In this document: positions 27,691-41,593 of the stretch, piece by piece
Numbering within the stretch: position 1 is the stretch's first letter
Layout: the number at the start of each line of letters is the position of its first letter
NCBI GenBank assembly: GCA_047602305.1
Contig: JASGHO010000001.1
Coordinates: forward strand, 558,001-622,000
Direction of reading: 5' to 3'
Length of the DNA: 64,000 bases
DNA from: Ancrocorticia sp047602305
GTDB lineage: Bacteria > Actinomycetota > Actinomycetes > Actinomycetales > Actinomycetaceae
Notes under the pieces: generated by a model
What the model saw: only the letters and a program-made list of their open reading frames with translations
What the model was told of the DNA's origin: nothing
Database searches by the model: none
Position numbers and translations under genes: made by a program

Positions 27691-28290
27691 TTACTCCTTG
27701 CCGCCCACCTGCTCGATGACGGCGTCAGCCACCTCGCGCATCGTGAGACGGCGATCCATGGACGTCTTCTGGATCCAGCGGAAGGCCTCGGGCTCCGAGA
27801 GCCCCATACGAGCCTCCAGCAGGCCCTTGGCGCGGTCCACGCGCTTGCGGGTCTCGAACTGCTCCGTCAGGCTGGCCACTTCGTTCTCCAGCGCGGTCAT
27901 CTCGGCAGCGCGAGACACCGCGATCTCCACCGCCGGGATCAGTTCGGCGGGAGTGAAGGGCTTGACCACGTAGGCCATGGCACCGGCGTCACGTGCACGC
28001 TCCACCAGCTCGCCCTGCGAGAAGGCCGTGAGCATGACAACCGCGCAGCGGCGATCCGCCAGGATCCGCTCAGCTGCGGTGATGCCATCCATGCCCGGCA
28101 TCTTCACGTCCATAACAATGAGGTCGGGCTCCAACTCATCGGCGAGGGCAATTGCCTGCTCACCATCGGAGGCTTGACCCACGACTTCGTATCCGGCCTC
28201 TTCCAACGTCTCGACGATATCGAGGCGGATGAGGGTCTCGTCTTCTACAACGAGTGCCCGGTAACTTCCAGTCGACTCTTCCTTGGCCAT
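27691..28290 (-). CDS. pdtaR: ANTAR-domain response regulator (PdtaR-like)
   Basis: 199 residues from ATG 28290, six nt after AGGAG. Receiver domain with phospho-acceptor Asp61 (LIVMDVKMPGMDG), acidic pocket around Asp17, and the switch lysine in YVVKPFTP. The C-terminal ANTAR helix bundle (KRVDRAKGLLEARMGLSEPEAFRWIQKTSMDRRLTMREVAD region) binds paired RNA hexaloops and prevents transcription termination when phosphorylated. Mycobacterial Rv1626 (PdtaR) has the same architecture and occupies the same place between pyk and polA. The partner histidine kinase PdtaS is not here. No dual-hairpin target was found in the window. Confidence 0.92.
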   Translation of the reverse strand: MAKEESTGSYRALVVEDETLIRLDIVETLEEAGYEVVGQASDGEQAIALADELEPDLIVMDVKMPGMDGITAAERILADRRCAVVMLTAFSQGELVERARDAGAMAYVVKPFTPAELIPAVEIAVSRAAEMTALENEVASLTEQFETRKRVDRAKGLLEARMGLSEPEAFRWIQKTSMDRRLTMREVADAVIEQVGGKE

Positions 28291-28437
28291 TGCGTCTCCT
28301 TCGACCTGCAACGTAATGCTCGTTCAGCTATCGCAATCGTACAGTCCCATGCCCGAAGGCACTACGGAAACAGAAGAGGTGCCGAAGCAAAAGCTTCGAC
28401 ACCCTCCGCCGTACAGCCGGCTGTTACCGGTAGGGAG

Positions 28438-28519
28438 TGCTCCCGGCGGGACTCGAACCCGCACGCCTTTCAGCGCTGCATTTTGAGTGCAGTGTGTCTA
28501 CCAATTCCACCACAGGAGC
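28438..28519 (-). tRNA. tRNA-Leu, anticodon CAA
   Basis: 82 nt on the minus strand. Acceptor GCTCCTG pairs with CGGGAGC followed by discriminator A; the D-arm holds TGGAATTGGTAGACA; the anticodon stem CTGCA/TGCAG carries loop CTCAAAA (anticodon CAA, reading UUG); an extra arm follows (CGCTGAAAGGCG), typical of tRNA-Leu; the T-arm is GCGGG-TTCGAGT-CCCGC. No CCA is encoded. Confidence 0.96.
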
Positions 28520-28598
28520 ATGTGAGATCACGCAGGGGCCGAAGCCCGATTGCGTGGTCTCCTACAGTCGGCACGGAGACCAACTGTAGCACAGATTT

Positions 28599-30026
28599 TT
28601 AGACGTAACGAATCAACGTTTCGCCCATCTTGTGGACGCGAATGGTGTTGGTGGAACCAATGACACCGGCGGGCATGCCAGCGACGATGACGATACGATC
28701 GCCATCCTCCGCCATGTCCATTTCGCGCAGAAGATGATCAACCTGGCCGACCATATCGTCCGTGTGGAGAACGTTGGGAACCGTGAAGGTCTCGACGCCC
28801 CACGACAGAGCAAGCTGGTTGCGAACATCAGGCTTGGGGGTGAAGCACAGCAGGGGCAGGCGTGCACGCAGGCGTGCCACGCGACGGGCCGTCTGGCCGG
28901 ACTGGGTGAACACCACGATGTACTTGACACCGAGGGCCTCGCCAATCTCCACAGCCGCGCGGGTAATCACACCGTTACGGGTGCGATGCACGTTGGAGAT
29001 GACCGGGATCTGCTCCAGGCCCTGTTCCTCCGAGTATTCGATGATGTTGGCCATCGTCTCGACACACTCGATCGGGTAACGACCCACGGAGGTTTCGCCC
29101 GAGAGCATCACCGCGTCAGCGCCGTCAATGATGGCGTTGGCGCAGTCAGAAGCCTCAGCGCGCGTGGGGCGCGGATTCTCGATCATCGACTCGAGCACCT
29201 GGGTGGCCACGATCACCGGCTTGGCGTTCTTACGAGCCAAGTCGATTGCGCGCTTCTGCACGATCGGCACCTGCTCGAGGGGAACCTCCACACCAAGATC
29301 GCCACGGGCAACCATGATGCCGTCGAAGGCGCGGATGATGCCGTCGAGGTTATCCACGGCCTGCGGCTTCTCGATCTTCGCGATCACCGGGCGGCGTACG
29401 CCCACGCGATCCATGATCTCGTGAACATCCTCAATATCCTTGGCGTTACGCACGAAGGAGAGAGCGATGATGTCGCAGCCGAAACGCAAACCCCACTCGA
29501 GATCCTCGCGGTCCTTTTCGGACAGCGCGGGAACGGACACGGCCACGCCGGGCAGGTTAACGCCCTTGTGGTCGGAAACCATTCCGGGAACCTCGACGAC
29601 GGTGTGGACTTCGGAGCCCTCAACGGAGACGACGCGGATCGCGACCTTGCCATCGTCGATGAGAAGACGATCGCCGGGGTTGCAATCTCCGGGCAGACCC
29701 TTGAACGTGGTGGATACCAGTTCCTTGGTGCCCGGGACATCCTCGGTGGTGATCGTGAATTCATCACCAACGTTGAGGTAGACCGGACCCTCGGCGAACT
29801 CTCCGAGACGAATCTTCGGACCCTGGAGATCGACAAGCACTGCAATGGGACGACCAGTAATTTCCGCGGCCTTACGGACACGAATAATTCTCTCCTCATG
29901 CTCGGCATGCGAGCCATGAGAGGCGTTGATGCGCGCCACATTCATGCCCGCCCTCGCCAACTCGAGGATTTGTTCTTGAGTAGTTGTAGCCGGACCAAGA
30001 GTGCACACAATTTTAGCTCTACGCAT
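28599..30026 (-). CDS. pyk: Pyruvate kinase
   Basis: 475 residues from ATG 30026 (MRRAKIVCTLGPA); upstream in-frame codons lack a ribosome site. Transfers phosphate from phosphoenolpyruvate to ADP at the end of glycolysis. Seen: KIVCTLGPA start, NASHG loop, IAKIEKPQA-VDNLDGI active-site lysine region, MVARGDLGVEVP, the NAKPVIVATQVLESMIENPRPTRAE signature, and the C-terminal regulatory domain with VFTQSGQTARRVARLR. Typical bacterial length. It follows gltD on the same strand with an 80-bp gap. Confidence 0.98.
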   Translation of the reverse strand: MRRAKIVCTLGPATTTQEQILELARAGMNVARINASHGSHAEHEERIIRVRKAAEITGRPIAVLVDLQGPKIRLGEFAEGPVYLNVGDEFTITTEDVPGTKELVSTTFKGLPGDCNPGDRLLIDDGKVAIRVVSVEGSEVHTVVEVPGMVSDHKGVNLPGVAVSVPALSEKDREDLEWGLRFGCDIIALSFVRNAKDIEDVHEIMDRVGVRRPVIAKIEKPQAVDNLDGIIRAFDGIMVARGDLGVEVPLEQVPIVQKRAIDLARKNAKPVIVATQVLESMIENPRPTRAEASDCANAIIDGADAVMLSGETSVGRYPIECVETMANIIEYSEEQGLEQIPVISNVHRTRNGVITRAAVEIGEALGVKYIVVFTQSGQTARRVARLRARLPLLCFTPKPDVRNQLALSWGVETFTVPNVLHTDDMVGQVDHLLREMDMAEDGDRIVIVAGMPAGVIGSTNTIRVHKMGETLIRYV

Positions 30027-30110
30027 GACTTCTATCCTACCCGAGGCCCTTGTCGTTTTGTCCGGATAATCGGGTTGCACCCGCCACACACGTTCCGTTA
30101 ACCTCCGCCA

Positions 30111-31569
30111 TCAGATGGTGAGAGAAACGTCGGTCGCGACAACAGGCTCAGGAAGTGCAGAAACACCCGTGAGGTAGGCATCCACAGAGGCTGCGGCGGC
30201 GCGCCCCTCGGCAATTGCCCACACAATGAGTGACTGACCACGCCCCGCGTCTCCGGCCACGAACACACCCGGGACCGAAGTCCCGAACTTGGATTCGCGC
30301 TCGATACGCTTGCGTCCGTCGAGGGTGAGGCCGAGTTGCGACACCACACCCTCCTCCGCAACGCCCTCGAATCCCATCGCGAGAAGAACCAGATCGGCGG
30401 GCACCAAACGCTCGGTTCCCGCAACCGGAGCCAACCGGCCGCCGTCGAACGTCATATCGGTGAGGCGCAGATGCGAGACGTTGCCAGCGCCGTCGGAAAG
30501 GAACTCGACGGTGGAGGTGGAGTACAGCGTTTCGCCGCCCTCCTCCATCGAGGTGGAGACCTTGTAGAGCTTGGGGAAGGTGGGCCACGGCCAGTTGGCG
30601 GGGCGATCCACCGAGGGCTGCGGCAAGATCTCCAGCGAGGTGATCGAGCGCGCGCCCTGACGTACCGAGGTGCCGATGCAGTCGGAGCCGGTGTCGCCGC
30701 CGCCGATAACGATGACGTCCTTGCCCTTGGCGGTGATCGGCTCCTCAACGGGCAGCCCGTGCACGGTGCGAGTGGCCCCCGTCAAGAACTCGACGGCCTG
30801 GTAGATGCCCTTGAGTTCGCGGCCCGGTGCCTTGAGATCGCGGGCCAGAGGTGTTCCCACGGCGATAACGACGGCGTCGTAACGCTGCAGCAACTCCTGG
30901 GCGTCCGCTTCCTCGGTACCGATCTCAACGCCGGTGTAGAAGCGAGTGCCCTCGGCGCGCATCTGATCGAGGCGACGATCCAGGACGGACTTCTCCATCT
31001 TGAACTCGGGGATTCCATAACGGAGCAAGCCGCCGGGAAGATCGCTCTTCTCGTACACCGCCACCGTGTGACCGGCGCGGGTGAGCTGCTGGGCAGCTGC
31101 CAGACCCGCCGGGCCGGAGCCGATGACGGCCACCGTGCGCCCGGTGAGGTACTGCGGAATCTGCGGGGTGACGAGCCCGGCACTCCAGGCGTCGTCGATA
31201 ATGGCGTGCTCGACCTGCTTGATGGTGACAGCGGGCTGGTTGATACCGAGTACGCAACCCGACTCGCACGGTGCCGGACAGAGCCTGCCAGTGAACTCCG
31301 GGAAGTTGTTCGTGGCGTGCAGGCGCTCAATCGCCGCCGGCAGTTCATCCCGCCAGGTCAGATCGTTCCACTCGGGAATGAGGTTACCGAGGGGGCAGGA
31401 GAAGTGACAGAACGGGATACCGCAGTCCATACAGCGCGAGGCCTGGCGCTTGAGCTGCGCCGAGTTGTCCACCCGCTCGTCCTGAATCTCTTTCCAATCC
31501 CGGATACGCACGGCAACCGGTCGGTTGGCGGGAAGCTCCCGCTGACGATGCTTGAGAAATCCTTGTGGG

Positions 31570-31577
<8 letters not shown>
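30111..31577 (-). CDS. gltD: Glutamate synthase (NADPH) small subunit
   Basis: 488 residues from GTG 31577, six nt after GGAGG and overlapping the gltB stop by eight bases; a longer frame would overlap gltB by 74 bp. It feeds electrons from NADPH through FAD and two [4Fe-4S] clusters to GltB. Seen: cysteine cluster CMDCGIPFCHFSCPLGN and CPAPCESGC, FAD motif VIGSGPAGLAAAQQL, NADPH motif VIGGGDTGSDCIG, and the C-terminal GDAGRGQSLIVWAI. Translationally coupled to gltB. Confidence 0.97.
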
Positions 31578-36081
<4,504 letters not shown>

Positions 36082-36133
36082 GATGTCCTCCTGATTATCA
36101 AAGCTCTCTCAGCTTCATCAAACACAGCAGGAA

Positions 36134-36151
36134 ACCCGTCTCAAAACGGGT
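36134..36151 (-). terminator. Weak hairpin between lgt and gltB
   Basis: ACCCGT pairs with ACGGGT around a 6-nt loop, followed on the minus strand by TTCC. A second inverted repeat, GATGTC-CGG-GACATC, sits at about 36168-36182. One may terminate lgt or attenuate gltB; the evidence is limited to pairing. Confidence 0.3.
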
Positions 36152-36196
36152 GCTCAGATGGTGAACGATGTCCGGGACATCACCGTTATGTTACGG

Positions 36197-37126
36197 CTAT
36201 ATTTCGTCGCTTGATTTTATGATGTTGGCCTGACCAGCGGTTTCGCTCTGGCTGCCCTCTTGGTCAGGAAGATCCTCCCCTGAATCCTTGGGGAATCCGG
36301 GAAGCCAGATGTTGTCAGTGGTTGCATCCTGGTTGTAACGGCGGCGCAAAATCAGTAAGGCCACGATGGACACAAGGAATAGGATGATCGAGGTCCAGAC
36401 ATTGAGACGCAATCCGAGAATGTGATGTGCGTCATCGATACGGAGAGACTCGATCCAGACGCGTCCGGCGGTGTACACCACTCCATACGCCGCGAAAAGC
36501 TGGCCGCCGCGCAGGTTGAATCTCTTCTCGATGGCGATGAGCAGGGCCGCCCCGGCAAAGCACCATAGGGTTTCGTAGAGGAAGGTGGGGTGGAAGGTGG
36601 TGCCGGGCGGGAAGTCACCGACGATGTGGGCGGGATCGATCTCCAGCGCCCACGGCAGATCAGTGGGGCGTCCGTACAACTCCTGATTGAAATAGTTACC
36701 AAAGCGTCCGATTCCCTGGGCGATGAGAAGCGCCGGGGCCAACGAATCCGCGAAGGGAGCGAGCCGCAGGCCGCGATGGTGCGCCGCGAGATAGACGCCC
36801 ACGCCGCCGAGCGCGACGGCGCCCCAGATTCCCAGGCCGCCCTCCCAGATGTACAGCGCCTTGATCGGATTCTTCCCGGGCGCGAAGTAGAGCTGGTAGT
36901 CGGTGATGACGTGATAGAGGCGGCCGCCGAGGATACCAAAGAACACCGCCCACATGGCCACATCAATGCTGACCTCTTCGGGGCCACCCTTTGCGCGGTA
37001 TCGCTTGTCCATCCACCACCAGGCGATCACGATCCCCAGGATGATCGCCAGGGCGTACGCCCTGATGGGAATCGGACCGAGATGCCACACCGCCTGGGCG
37101 GGAGACGGAAATGATGCGAGGACCAT
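36197..37126 (-). CDS. lgt: Prolipoprotein diacylglyceryl transferase
   Basis: 309 residues, ATG after AGGAGCACC. Inner-membrane enzyme that moves a diacylglyceryl group from phosphatidylglycerol to the lipobox cysteine of prolipoproteins. Seven hydrophobic segments; signature GRFGNYFNQELYGRPTDLPW and the preceding GGLGIWGAVALGG, plus the arginine in the last periplasmic loop (YTAGRVWIESLRID). A hydrophilic acidic tail of about 35 residues follows the last helix. Its substrates in this window include the CotH-like, FKBP-like and the two Cys-motif lipoproteins. Located beside the trp genes as in other actinobacteria. Confidence 0.97.
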   Translation of the reverse strand: MVLASFPSPAQAVWHLGPIPIRAYALAIILGIVIAWWWMDKRYRAKGGPEEVSIDVAMWAVFFGILGGRLYHVITDYQLYFAPGKNPIKALYIWEGGLGIWGAVALGGVGVYLAAHHRGLRLAPFADSLAPALLIAQGIGRFGNYFNQELYGRPTDLPWALEIDPAHIVGDFPPGTTFHPTFLYETLWCFAGAALLIAIEKRFNLRGGQLFAAYGVVYTAGRVWIESLRIDDAHHILGLRLNVWTSIILFLVSIVALLILRRRYNQDATTDNIWLPGFPKDSGEDLPDQEGSQSETAGQANIIKSSDEI

Positions 37127-37148
37127 GGTGCTCCTAGAGGAAAGACAA

Positions 37149-37181
37149 AGCTACCCCGCCAAGTGTAGTGGCGGGGTAGCT
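37149..37181 (-). terminator. Rho-independent terminator after the CotH-like gene
   Basis: AGCTACCCCGCCA pairs perfectly with TGGCGGGGTAGCT around a 7-nt loop; the minus-strand tail is TTGTCTTTCC. Confidence 0.85.
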
Positions 37182-37240
37182 GGGTTGGTAGCGTCGTTAT
37201 TCTTGCCTCATAACGCTGAGCTGGATCGTTACCAGCTTCT

Positions 37241-38692
37241 CTACTGGGAACTCTCGCCTTGTTCGCTGGTTCGTATCGCCTCCCCTTCCGTTGTGATGAT
37301 GTCGGTTGAGACCAGATCCGAGGCTCCGGACTCGAGTGTTGCCGTCCAGGTTTCGACTGAGGTGGCCAGCGCACTGCCGTCAATGAGGGATGCCTGAAGT
37401 TCCGCCAGCTTGGCGTCATAGAGTGCCGACCAATCCGCGTTGGCGTTAAACACCGTGACCAACGGGTTGCTTCGGCTCATGCCGGGCCCACCCATGTTCC
37501 CTCGCCCGGGGTTGTCTCCGCCGGGGCCACCTTCGGGTGGCACGAATCCTTCCGGTGGAACAAATCCTTCGGGCAGCTCACCTTCTGGGAAGTCGGGCAT
37601 GGTTCCGTCACCGAATTCGGGCATCTCGCCTTCGGGGAAGTCAGGCCTGTCACCAAAGTCAGGCATTCCTCCTTCGGGCATCTCGGGCATGTCTCCATCT
37701 GCGCGCATTCCAGGCATGCCACCGCCCGCTCCTCCGAAGGCCAAGTTGTGGTCCCATGCCACCACGGTGAACTTGTTCGTCGCCGAGTCCCAGAACAAAT
37801 ACGAGTTATTTCCAGGGCCATCAATATCGTCAAAGTTGTTGATGACATCTTCGAAGGCCAAATAGGTGGCGAAAGAATCGATATCCACGAGTTCCGGCAA
37901 CTGCGCGGCGATTTCCTCCGCCGTGCCATTGTTGATGAGATCGAGCAGCGCGATGAGCGGCTCGTAGTTGTTCGCACCGGCTTCAATATCGAACGACAAC
38001 GAATAGTCGGCGTCCTCCCCATTCCACTCCCAGGTGCCATCGGATTCCGATTTGTAGAGAACACTGTCCGCGCCCGCTTCGGGGAAGTAGTCCTCAACCC
38101 ACGTGTCGTCAAGATTTTGAACAGTGAGCCGTAACGTTTCGTCACTACCGTTGACCGAGAAACGGGTGGCAATTGCCTTGGTTGAAGCCAACCCCGCATC
38201 TGTGAGCAGGTCGAGCGCAACTGCCTCATTCATCGAGGTCTCGCTGGTGTTGGAACGAACGGTGAAGTCGGAGATTCCCTCAAACTGCTGGCCGTCGACG
38301 TACTTGTCGAGCCGGATGCGAAGAGGTAGATCCTGGGCGGGTGTATCCACCGAGATACTGCGGAGGGACGAGTTGCCTTTGAGCTTGAACCCCACATCAG
38401 TGAAGCTTTCACCATCGATCGTCACCGAACCGTGGATCCACTCCTTCTCTCCGGTGTCCACATATGTTTGAAGCATCTGCCGGAGCGAGGAATCATCCAC
38501 TGTGACAGCAATCGTATGAACTGCTGTCACGTCCAGTTGCGCGGATGTCTCAGCTGCCCCGGTGCTCGTCTCTGAGGGAGCAACCGTAGCGGAGGAACTC
38601 GCCGTGCTGGAATCCGAAGAATTGCCGCAGCCCCCGAGCACCAAAACGAATGCTGCGAGGGCTGCGGATAGTTTGATACGAGAGTTGGTCAT
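37241..38692 (-). CDS. CotH-kinase-like lipoprotein with Met/Pro/Gly/acidic repeat segment
   Basis: 483 residues from ATG 38692 (MTNSRIKLSAALAAF), a lipoprotein signal with lipobox LGGC (Cys near 23), then a Ser/Thr-rich linker. The body matches the CotH family: VGFKLKGNSSLRS, LPLRIRLDKYVDGQ, a middle LFEEV-like part (MNEAVALDLLTDAGLAS) and the Asp pair YLFWDSATNKFTVVAWDHNLAFG. CotH proteins are spore-coat or surface protein kinases in other phyla; here it is presumably on the outer membrane face. At about 324-400 there is an unusual run of MP-E/D-F-P-E-G units (for example MPEFGDGTMPDFPEG and two EGFVPPEG). The start lacks a strong ribosome site. Confidence 0.8.
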   Translation of the reverse strand: MTNSRIKLSAALAAFVLVLGGCGNSSDSSTASSSATVAPSETSTGAAETSAQLDVTAVHTIAVTVDDSSLRQMLQTYVDTGEKEWIHGSVTIDGESFTDVGFKLKGNSSLRSISVDTPAQDLPLRIRLDKYVDGQQFEGISDFTVRSNTSETSMNEAVALDLLTDAGLASTKAIATRFSVNGSDETLRLTVQNLDDTWVEDYFPEAGADSVLYKSESDGTWEWNGEDADYSLSFDIEAGANNYEPLIALLDLINNGTAEEIAAQLPELVDIDSFATYLAFEDVINNFDDIDGPGNNSYLFWDSATNKFTVVAWDHNLAFGGAGGGMPGMRADGDMPEMPEGGMPDFGDRPDFPEGEMPEFGDGTMPDFPEGELPEGFVPPEGFVPPEGGPGGDNPGRGNMGGPGMSRSNPLVTVFNANADWSALYDAKLAELQASLIDGSALATSVETWTATLESGASDLVSTDIITTEGEAIRTSEQGESSQ

Positions 38693-38754
38693 GCACCAAG
38701 TATGAGCAGACTCCCTGTGCACCTCGTCGGCGCAAGCTGTGCGGAACTTAAGAA

Positions 38755-39546
38755 TTATTCTCCGTGTGCTCCGGCGGCGAGTGCCTCCGCCGTGGCGCGT
38801 AGCGCGCGCAAGGCTGTCGCCTCGTCCTCTTCAAAGAGGCAGCGCACCAGAGCCGAGCCCACGATGACGCCGTCGGCATAACTCGCGACTTCCCGCGCCT
38901 GCTCCGCGTTCGAGACTCCAATACCCACGCACACCCGGTCGGCACCGGCAGCGCGGGTACGCTCCACCAGTGTGCGAGCACCGGAATCGAGGGAATCCCG
39001 GGTTCCGGTCACGCCCATGGTCGAGGCCGCGTACACGAATCCGCGCGAGGACTTCGCCGTCAGGGCGAGCCGATCATCGCGCGAGGACTGGGCCACCAGG
39101 AAAATGCGATCCAGCCCGTACTCGTCCGAGGCGGCGATCCACTCCCCTGCCTCCTCCGGAATGAGATCGGGGGTAATGAGCCCCGCCCCACCGGCGTTGG
39201 CGAAATCTCGGGCGAACTTGTCCACGCCGTACTTGAAGATGAGGTTGTAGTAGGTCATGATGAGCGGCACCGCGCCCTCGTTCGCTACCGCCTCAACGCC
39301 ACGGAACACATCCCGCACCCGGAAGCCGCCGGCCAGCGCACGCTGCCCTGCCTTCTGGATCACTCCACCGTCCATGGACGGATCGGAGTAGGGCAGGCCC
39401 AGCTCGATGATATCGGCACCGGCACGGGCCAGTTCCTGAGCTGCACGGATACCACGATCGGTGTCCGGGAAACCGGCGGGCAGGTAGCCTACGAAGGCCG
39501 CCGCACCCTGCTCTTTGCGAGCGTCAATTCTTGCGCCAGTCTTCAC
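38755..39546 (-). CDS. trpA: Tryptophan synthase alpha chain
   Basis: 263 residues. Cleaves indole-3-glycerol phosphate to indole and glyceraldehyde 3-phosphate, passing indole through a tunnel to TrpB. TIM barrel with catalytic Glu in IIELGLPYSDPSMDG and the second acid region PLIMTYYNLIFKYG; phosphate site VCVGIGVSNAEQAREV and DGVIVGSALVR. Start ATG overlaps the trpB stop by four bases, so translation is coupled. It is the last gene of the his-trp operon. Confidence 0.97.
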   Translation of the reverse strand: MKTGARIDARKEQGAAAFVGYLPAGFPDTDRGIRAAQELARAGADIIELGLPYSDPSMDGGVIQKAGQRALAGGFRVRDVFRGVEAVANEGAVPLIMTYYNLIFKYGVDKFARDFANAGGAGLITPDLIPEEAGEWIAASDEYGLDRIFLVAQSSRDDRLALTAKSSRGFVYAASTMGVTGTRDSLDSGARTLVERTRAAGADRVCVGIGVSNAEQAREVASYADGVIVGSALVRCLFEEDEATALRALRATAEALAAGAHGE

Positions 39547-40769
39547 AGTTCCTCACCCTTTCCTTCAATCCCGAAGAAGGTCATGGCCGTCTCCACGTCC
39601 TTATCTCCACGACCGGAGAGATTGACGAGAATAAGCGGCGCAGGTTCTCCCGCTTCCTTGGCCTCGCGGCCCAGCTTGAGCGCTCCCGCCAAAGCGTGGG
39701 AGGACTCGATGGCCGGAATGATGCCCTCTTCGCGGCACAGCAGACGGAACGCGTCCATCGCTTCGTCGTCGTTAATGGGGCGATACTCGGCGCGCCCAAT
39801 CGTTGACAGCCAGGCGTGCTCGGGGCCCACACCGGGGTAATCGAGCCCGGCGGAGATGGAGTGCGAGGGGATCGTCTGGCCGTCCTCGTCCTGCATGAGG
39901 AAGGACTTCGAGCCCTGGAATACACCAATGGTTCCGGCGTTGATGGAAGCGGCGGTGCGCCCGGAATCGACGCCCTCGCCGCCGGCCTCGAAGCCGTAGA
40001 GGCGGACCAGCGGATCGTCAAGGAAGGCGTTGAACATGCCGATGGCGTTCGAGCCGCCGCCGATGCAGGCACACACCATATCCGGGAGGCGTCCCGTCAA
40101 GGCCAGAACCTGCGCGCGAGCTTCCTCGCCGATGATCTTCTGCAAATCGCGCACCAGCTCCGGGAAGGGATGCGGGCCCGCTGCGGTACCAAAAATGTAG
40201 TTGGTGGAATCGACGTTCGTTACCCAATCGCGGAACGCCTCATTGATGGCGTCCTTGAGGGTGGCCGAGCCGGCAGTCACCGAAATGACCTTGGTGCCCA
40301 GAAGTTCCATGCGAGCAACATTGAGCGCCTGGCGCCGCACATCCTCGGCGCCCATGTAAATGACGCACTCCAGCCCGAGCAAGGCCGCGGCCGTCGCTGT
40401 CGCGACGCCGTGCTGACCAGCGCCCGTCTCCGCGATGACGCGGGTCTTGCCCACAGCTCTCGTGAGCAGCGCCTGGCCCAGCACGTTGTTGATCTTGTGC
40501 GAACCGGTGTGGTTGAGATCCTCGCGCTTGAGAATGATGTGCGCATCGCCCGCGTGCTTGGAGAACTTCGGAACCTCGGTGATGATCGAGGGACGGCCCG
40601 AGTAAGTGCGGTGAAGATGATCGAGCTCGCTCCGAAACTCCGGATCCACCTTGAGACGCTGCCACGCTTCAGTGAGATCGTCGAGTGCGGCCATGAGCGC
40701 TTCGGGAAGGAAGCGGCCACCAAATTCTCCGAAGTAAGGACCGGGAACGGTCCCAAGTGTTTCAGTCAC
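39543..40769 (-). CDS. trpB: Tryptophan synthase beta chain
   Basis: 408 residues. PLP enzyme joining indole and serine to make tryptophan. PLP lysine in LNHTGSHKINN, catalytic GAGQHGVATA loop, phosphate-binding CIGGGSNAIGMF, and LSGRGDKDV near the end. Starts two bases after the trpC stop and overlaps trpA; full length. Confidence 0.98.
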   Translation of the reverse strand: MTETLGTVPGPYFGEFGGRFLPEALMAALDDLTEAWQRLKVDPEFRSELDHLHRTYSGRPSIITEVPKFSKHAGDAHIILKREDLNHTGSHKINNVLGQALLTRAVGKTRVIAETGAGQHGVATATAAALLGLECVIYMGAEDVRRQALNVARMELLGTKVISVTAGSATLKDAINEAFRDWVTNVDSTNYIFGTAAGPHPFPELVRDLQKIIGEEARAQVLALTGRLPDMVCACIGGGSNAIGMFNAFLDDPLVRLYGFEAGGEGVDSGRTAASINAGTIGVFQGSKSFLMQDEDGQTIPSHSISAGLDYPGVGPEHAWLSTIGRAEYRPINDDEAMDAFRLLCREEGIIPAIESSHALAGALKLGREAKEAGEPAPLILVNLSGRGDKDVETAMTFFGIEGKGEEL

Positions 40770-40771
40770 GA

Positions 40772-41593
40772 TTATCTCTCCATCGCATCGAGGGACGGAT
40801 GCTGGCCCACGGCCACCATGTCCCGAATTGCTGCGCGCGGATCGCCGCTTGTCACGAGGGCTTCGCCCACGAGGACGGTGTCGGCACCGGATCGAGCGTA
40901 GTTGACCACGTCCTGCGGCCCACGCACACCCGACTCCGCCACGCGGATGATGTGATGAGGCAGGATGGAGACAACTTCGTCGAAGACCGAACGATCCACG
41001 TCCAGAGTCTTGAGGTTGCGGGCATTGACGCCGATGACGCGGGCCCCAGCGTCAATAGCGCGGCGGGCCTCCTCGCGATCGTGCGTCTCTACCAGCGCGG
41101 TCATGCCGAGCGAGTGAATGCGCTCGATGTAGGACGTCAGCACCGTCTGCTCCAGGGCGGCAACAATGAGCAGAACCATGTCCGCTCCATGCGCACGCGC
41201 CTCCCAGATTTGGTACGGGGTGACGATGAAATCCTTGCGCAGCACGGGGATGTCCACGCGTGCGCGCACGGCGTCCAGATCAGCGAGGGTGCCATCGAAA
41301 CGGCGCTCCTCCGTCAATACCGAGATAGCGGCGGCGCCGCCCGCCTCGTAGGCCTCGGCCAGCGCGGCAGGATCCGCAATCGGGGCCAAAGCTTCCTTCG
41401 AGGGGCTCTTGCGCTTGCACTCGGCAATGATCGTGACGCTGCGGTGGTCTCCCCCGCGTAGCGCCGCTTCAGCATTGAGTGCCCCAGGAATCCGAGAGGC
41501 CCGCTCCTTGAGCTGATCGAGACTCACCTTCGCCTCGCGCCGAGCCAGATCTTCACGAACACCAGCAATGATGCTGTCCAACACCGTTGTCAT
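40772..41593 (-). CDS. trpC: Indole-3-glycerol phosphate synthase
   Basis: 273 residues from ATG 41593, which has GGAGGAAGC just before it and overlaps the trpE stop (ATGA); upstream codons in the frame lie inside trpE. Closes the ring of carboxyphenylaminodeoxyribulose phosphate with loss of CO2. TIM barrel with IIAECKRKSPSKEAL (catalytic Glu and Lys), VLRKDFIV, LLIVAAL, ALVETHD, VIGVNARNLKT and VAESGVR. A stand-alone TrpC, not fused to TrpF. Confidence 0.97.
   Translation of the reverse strand: MTTVLDSIIAGVREDLARREAKVSLDQLKERASRIPGALNAEAALRGGDHRSVTIIAECKRKSPSKEALAPIADPAALAEAYEAGGAAAISVLTEERRFDGTLADLDAVRARVDIPVLRKDFIVTPYQIWEARAHGADMVLLIVAALEQTVLTSYIERIHSLGMTALVETHDREEARRAIDAGARVIGVNARNLKTLDVDRSVFDEVVSILPHHIIRVAESGVRGPQDVVNYARSGADTVLVGEALVTSGDPRAAIRDMVAVGQHPSLDAMER

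Noticed and set aside
25343..27973. 876-codon plus-strand frame opposite polA and beyond
   Set aside because: Antisense shadow that also crosses the polA-thioesterase gap.
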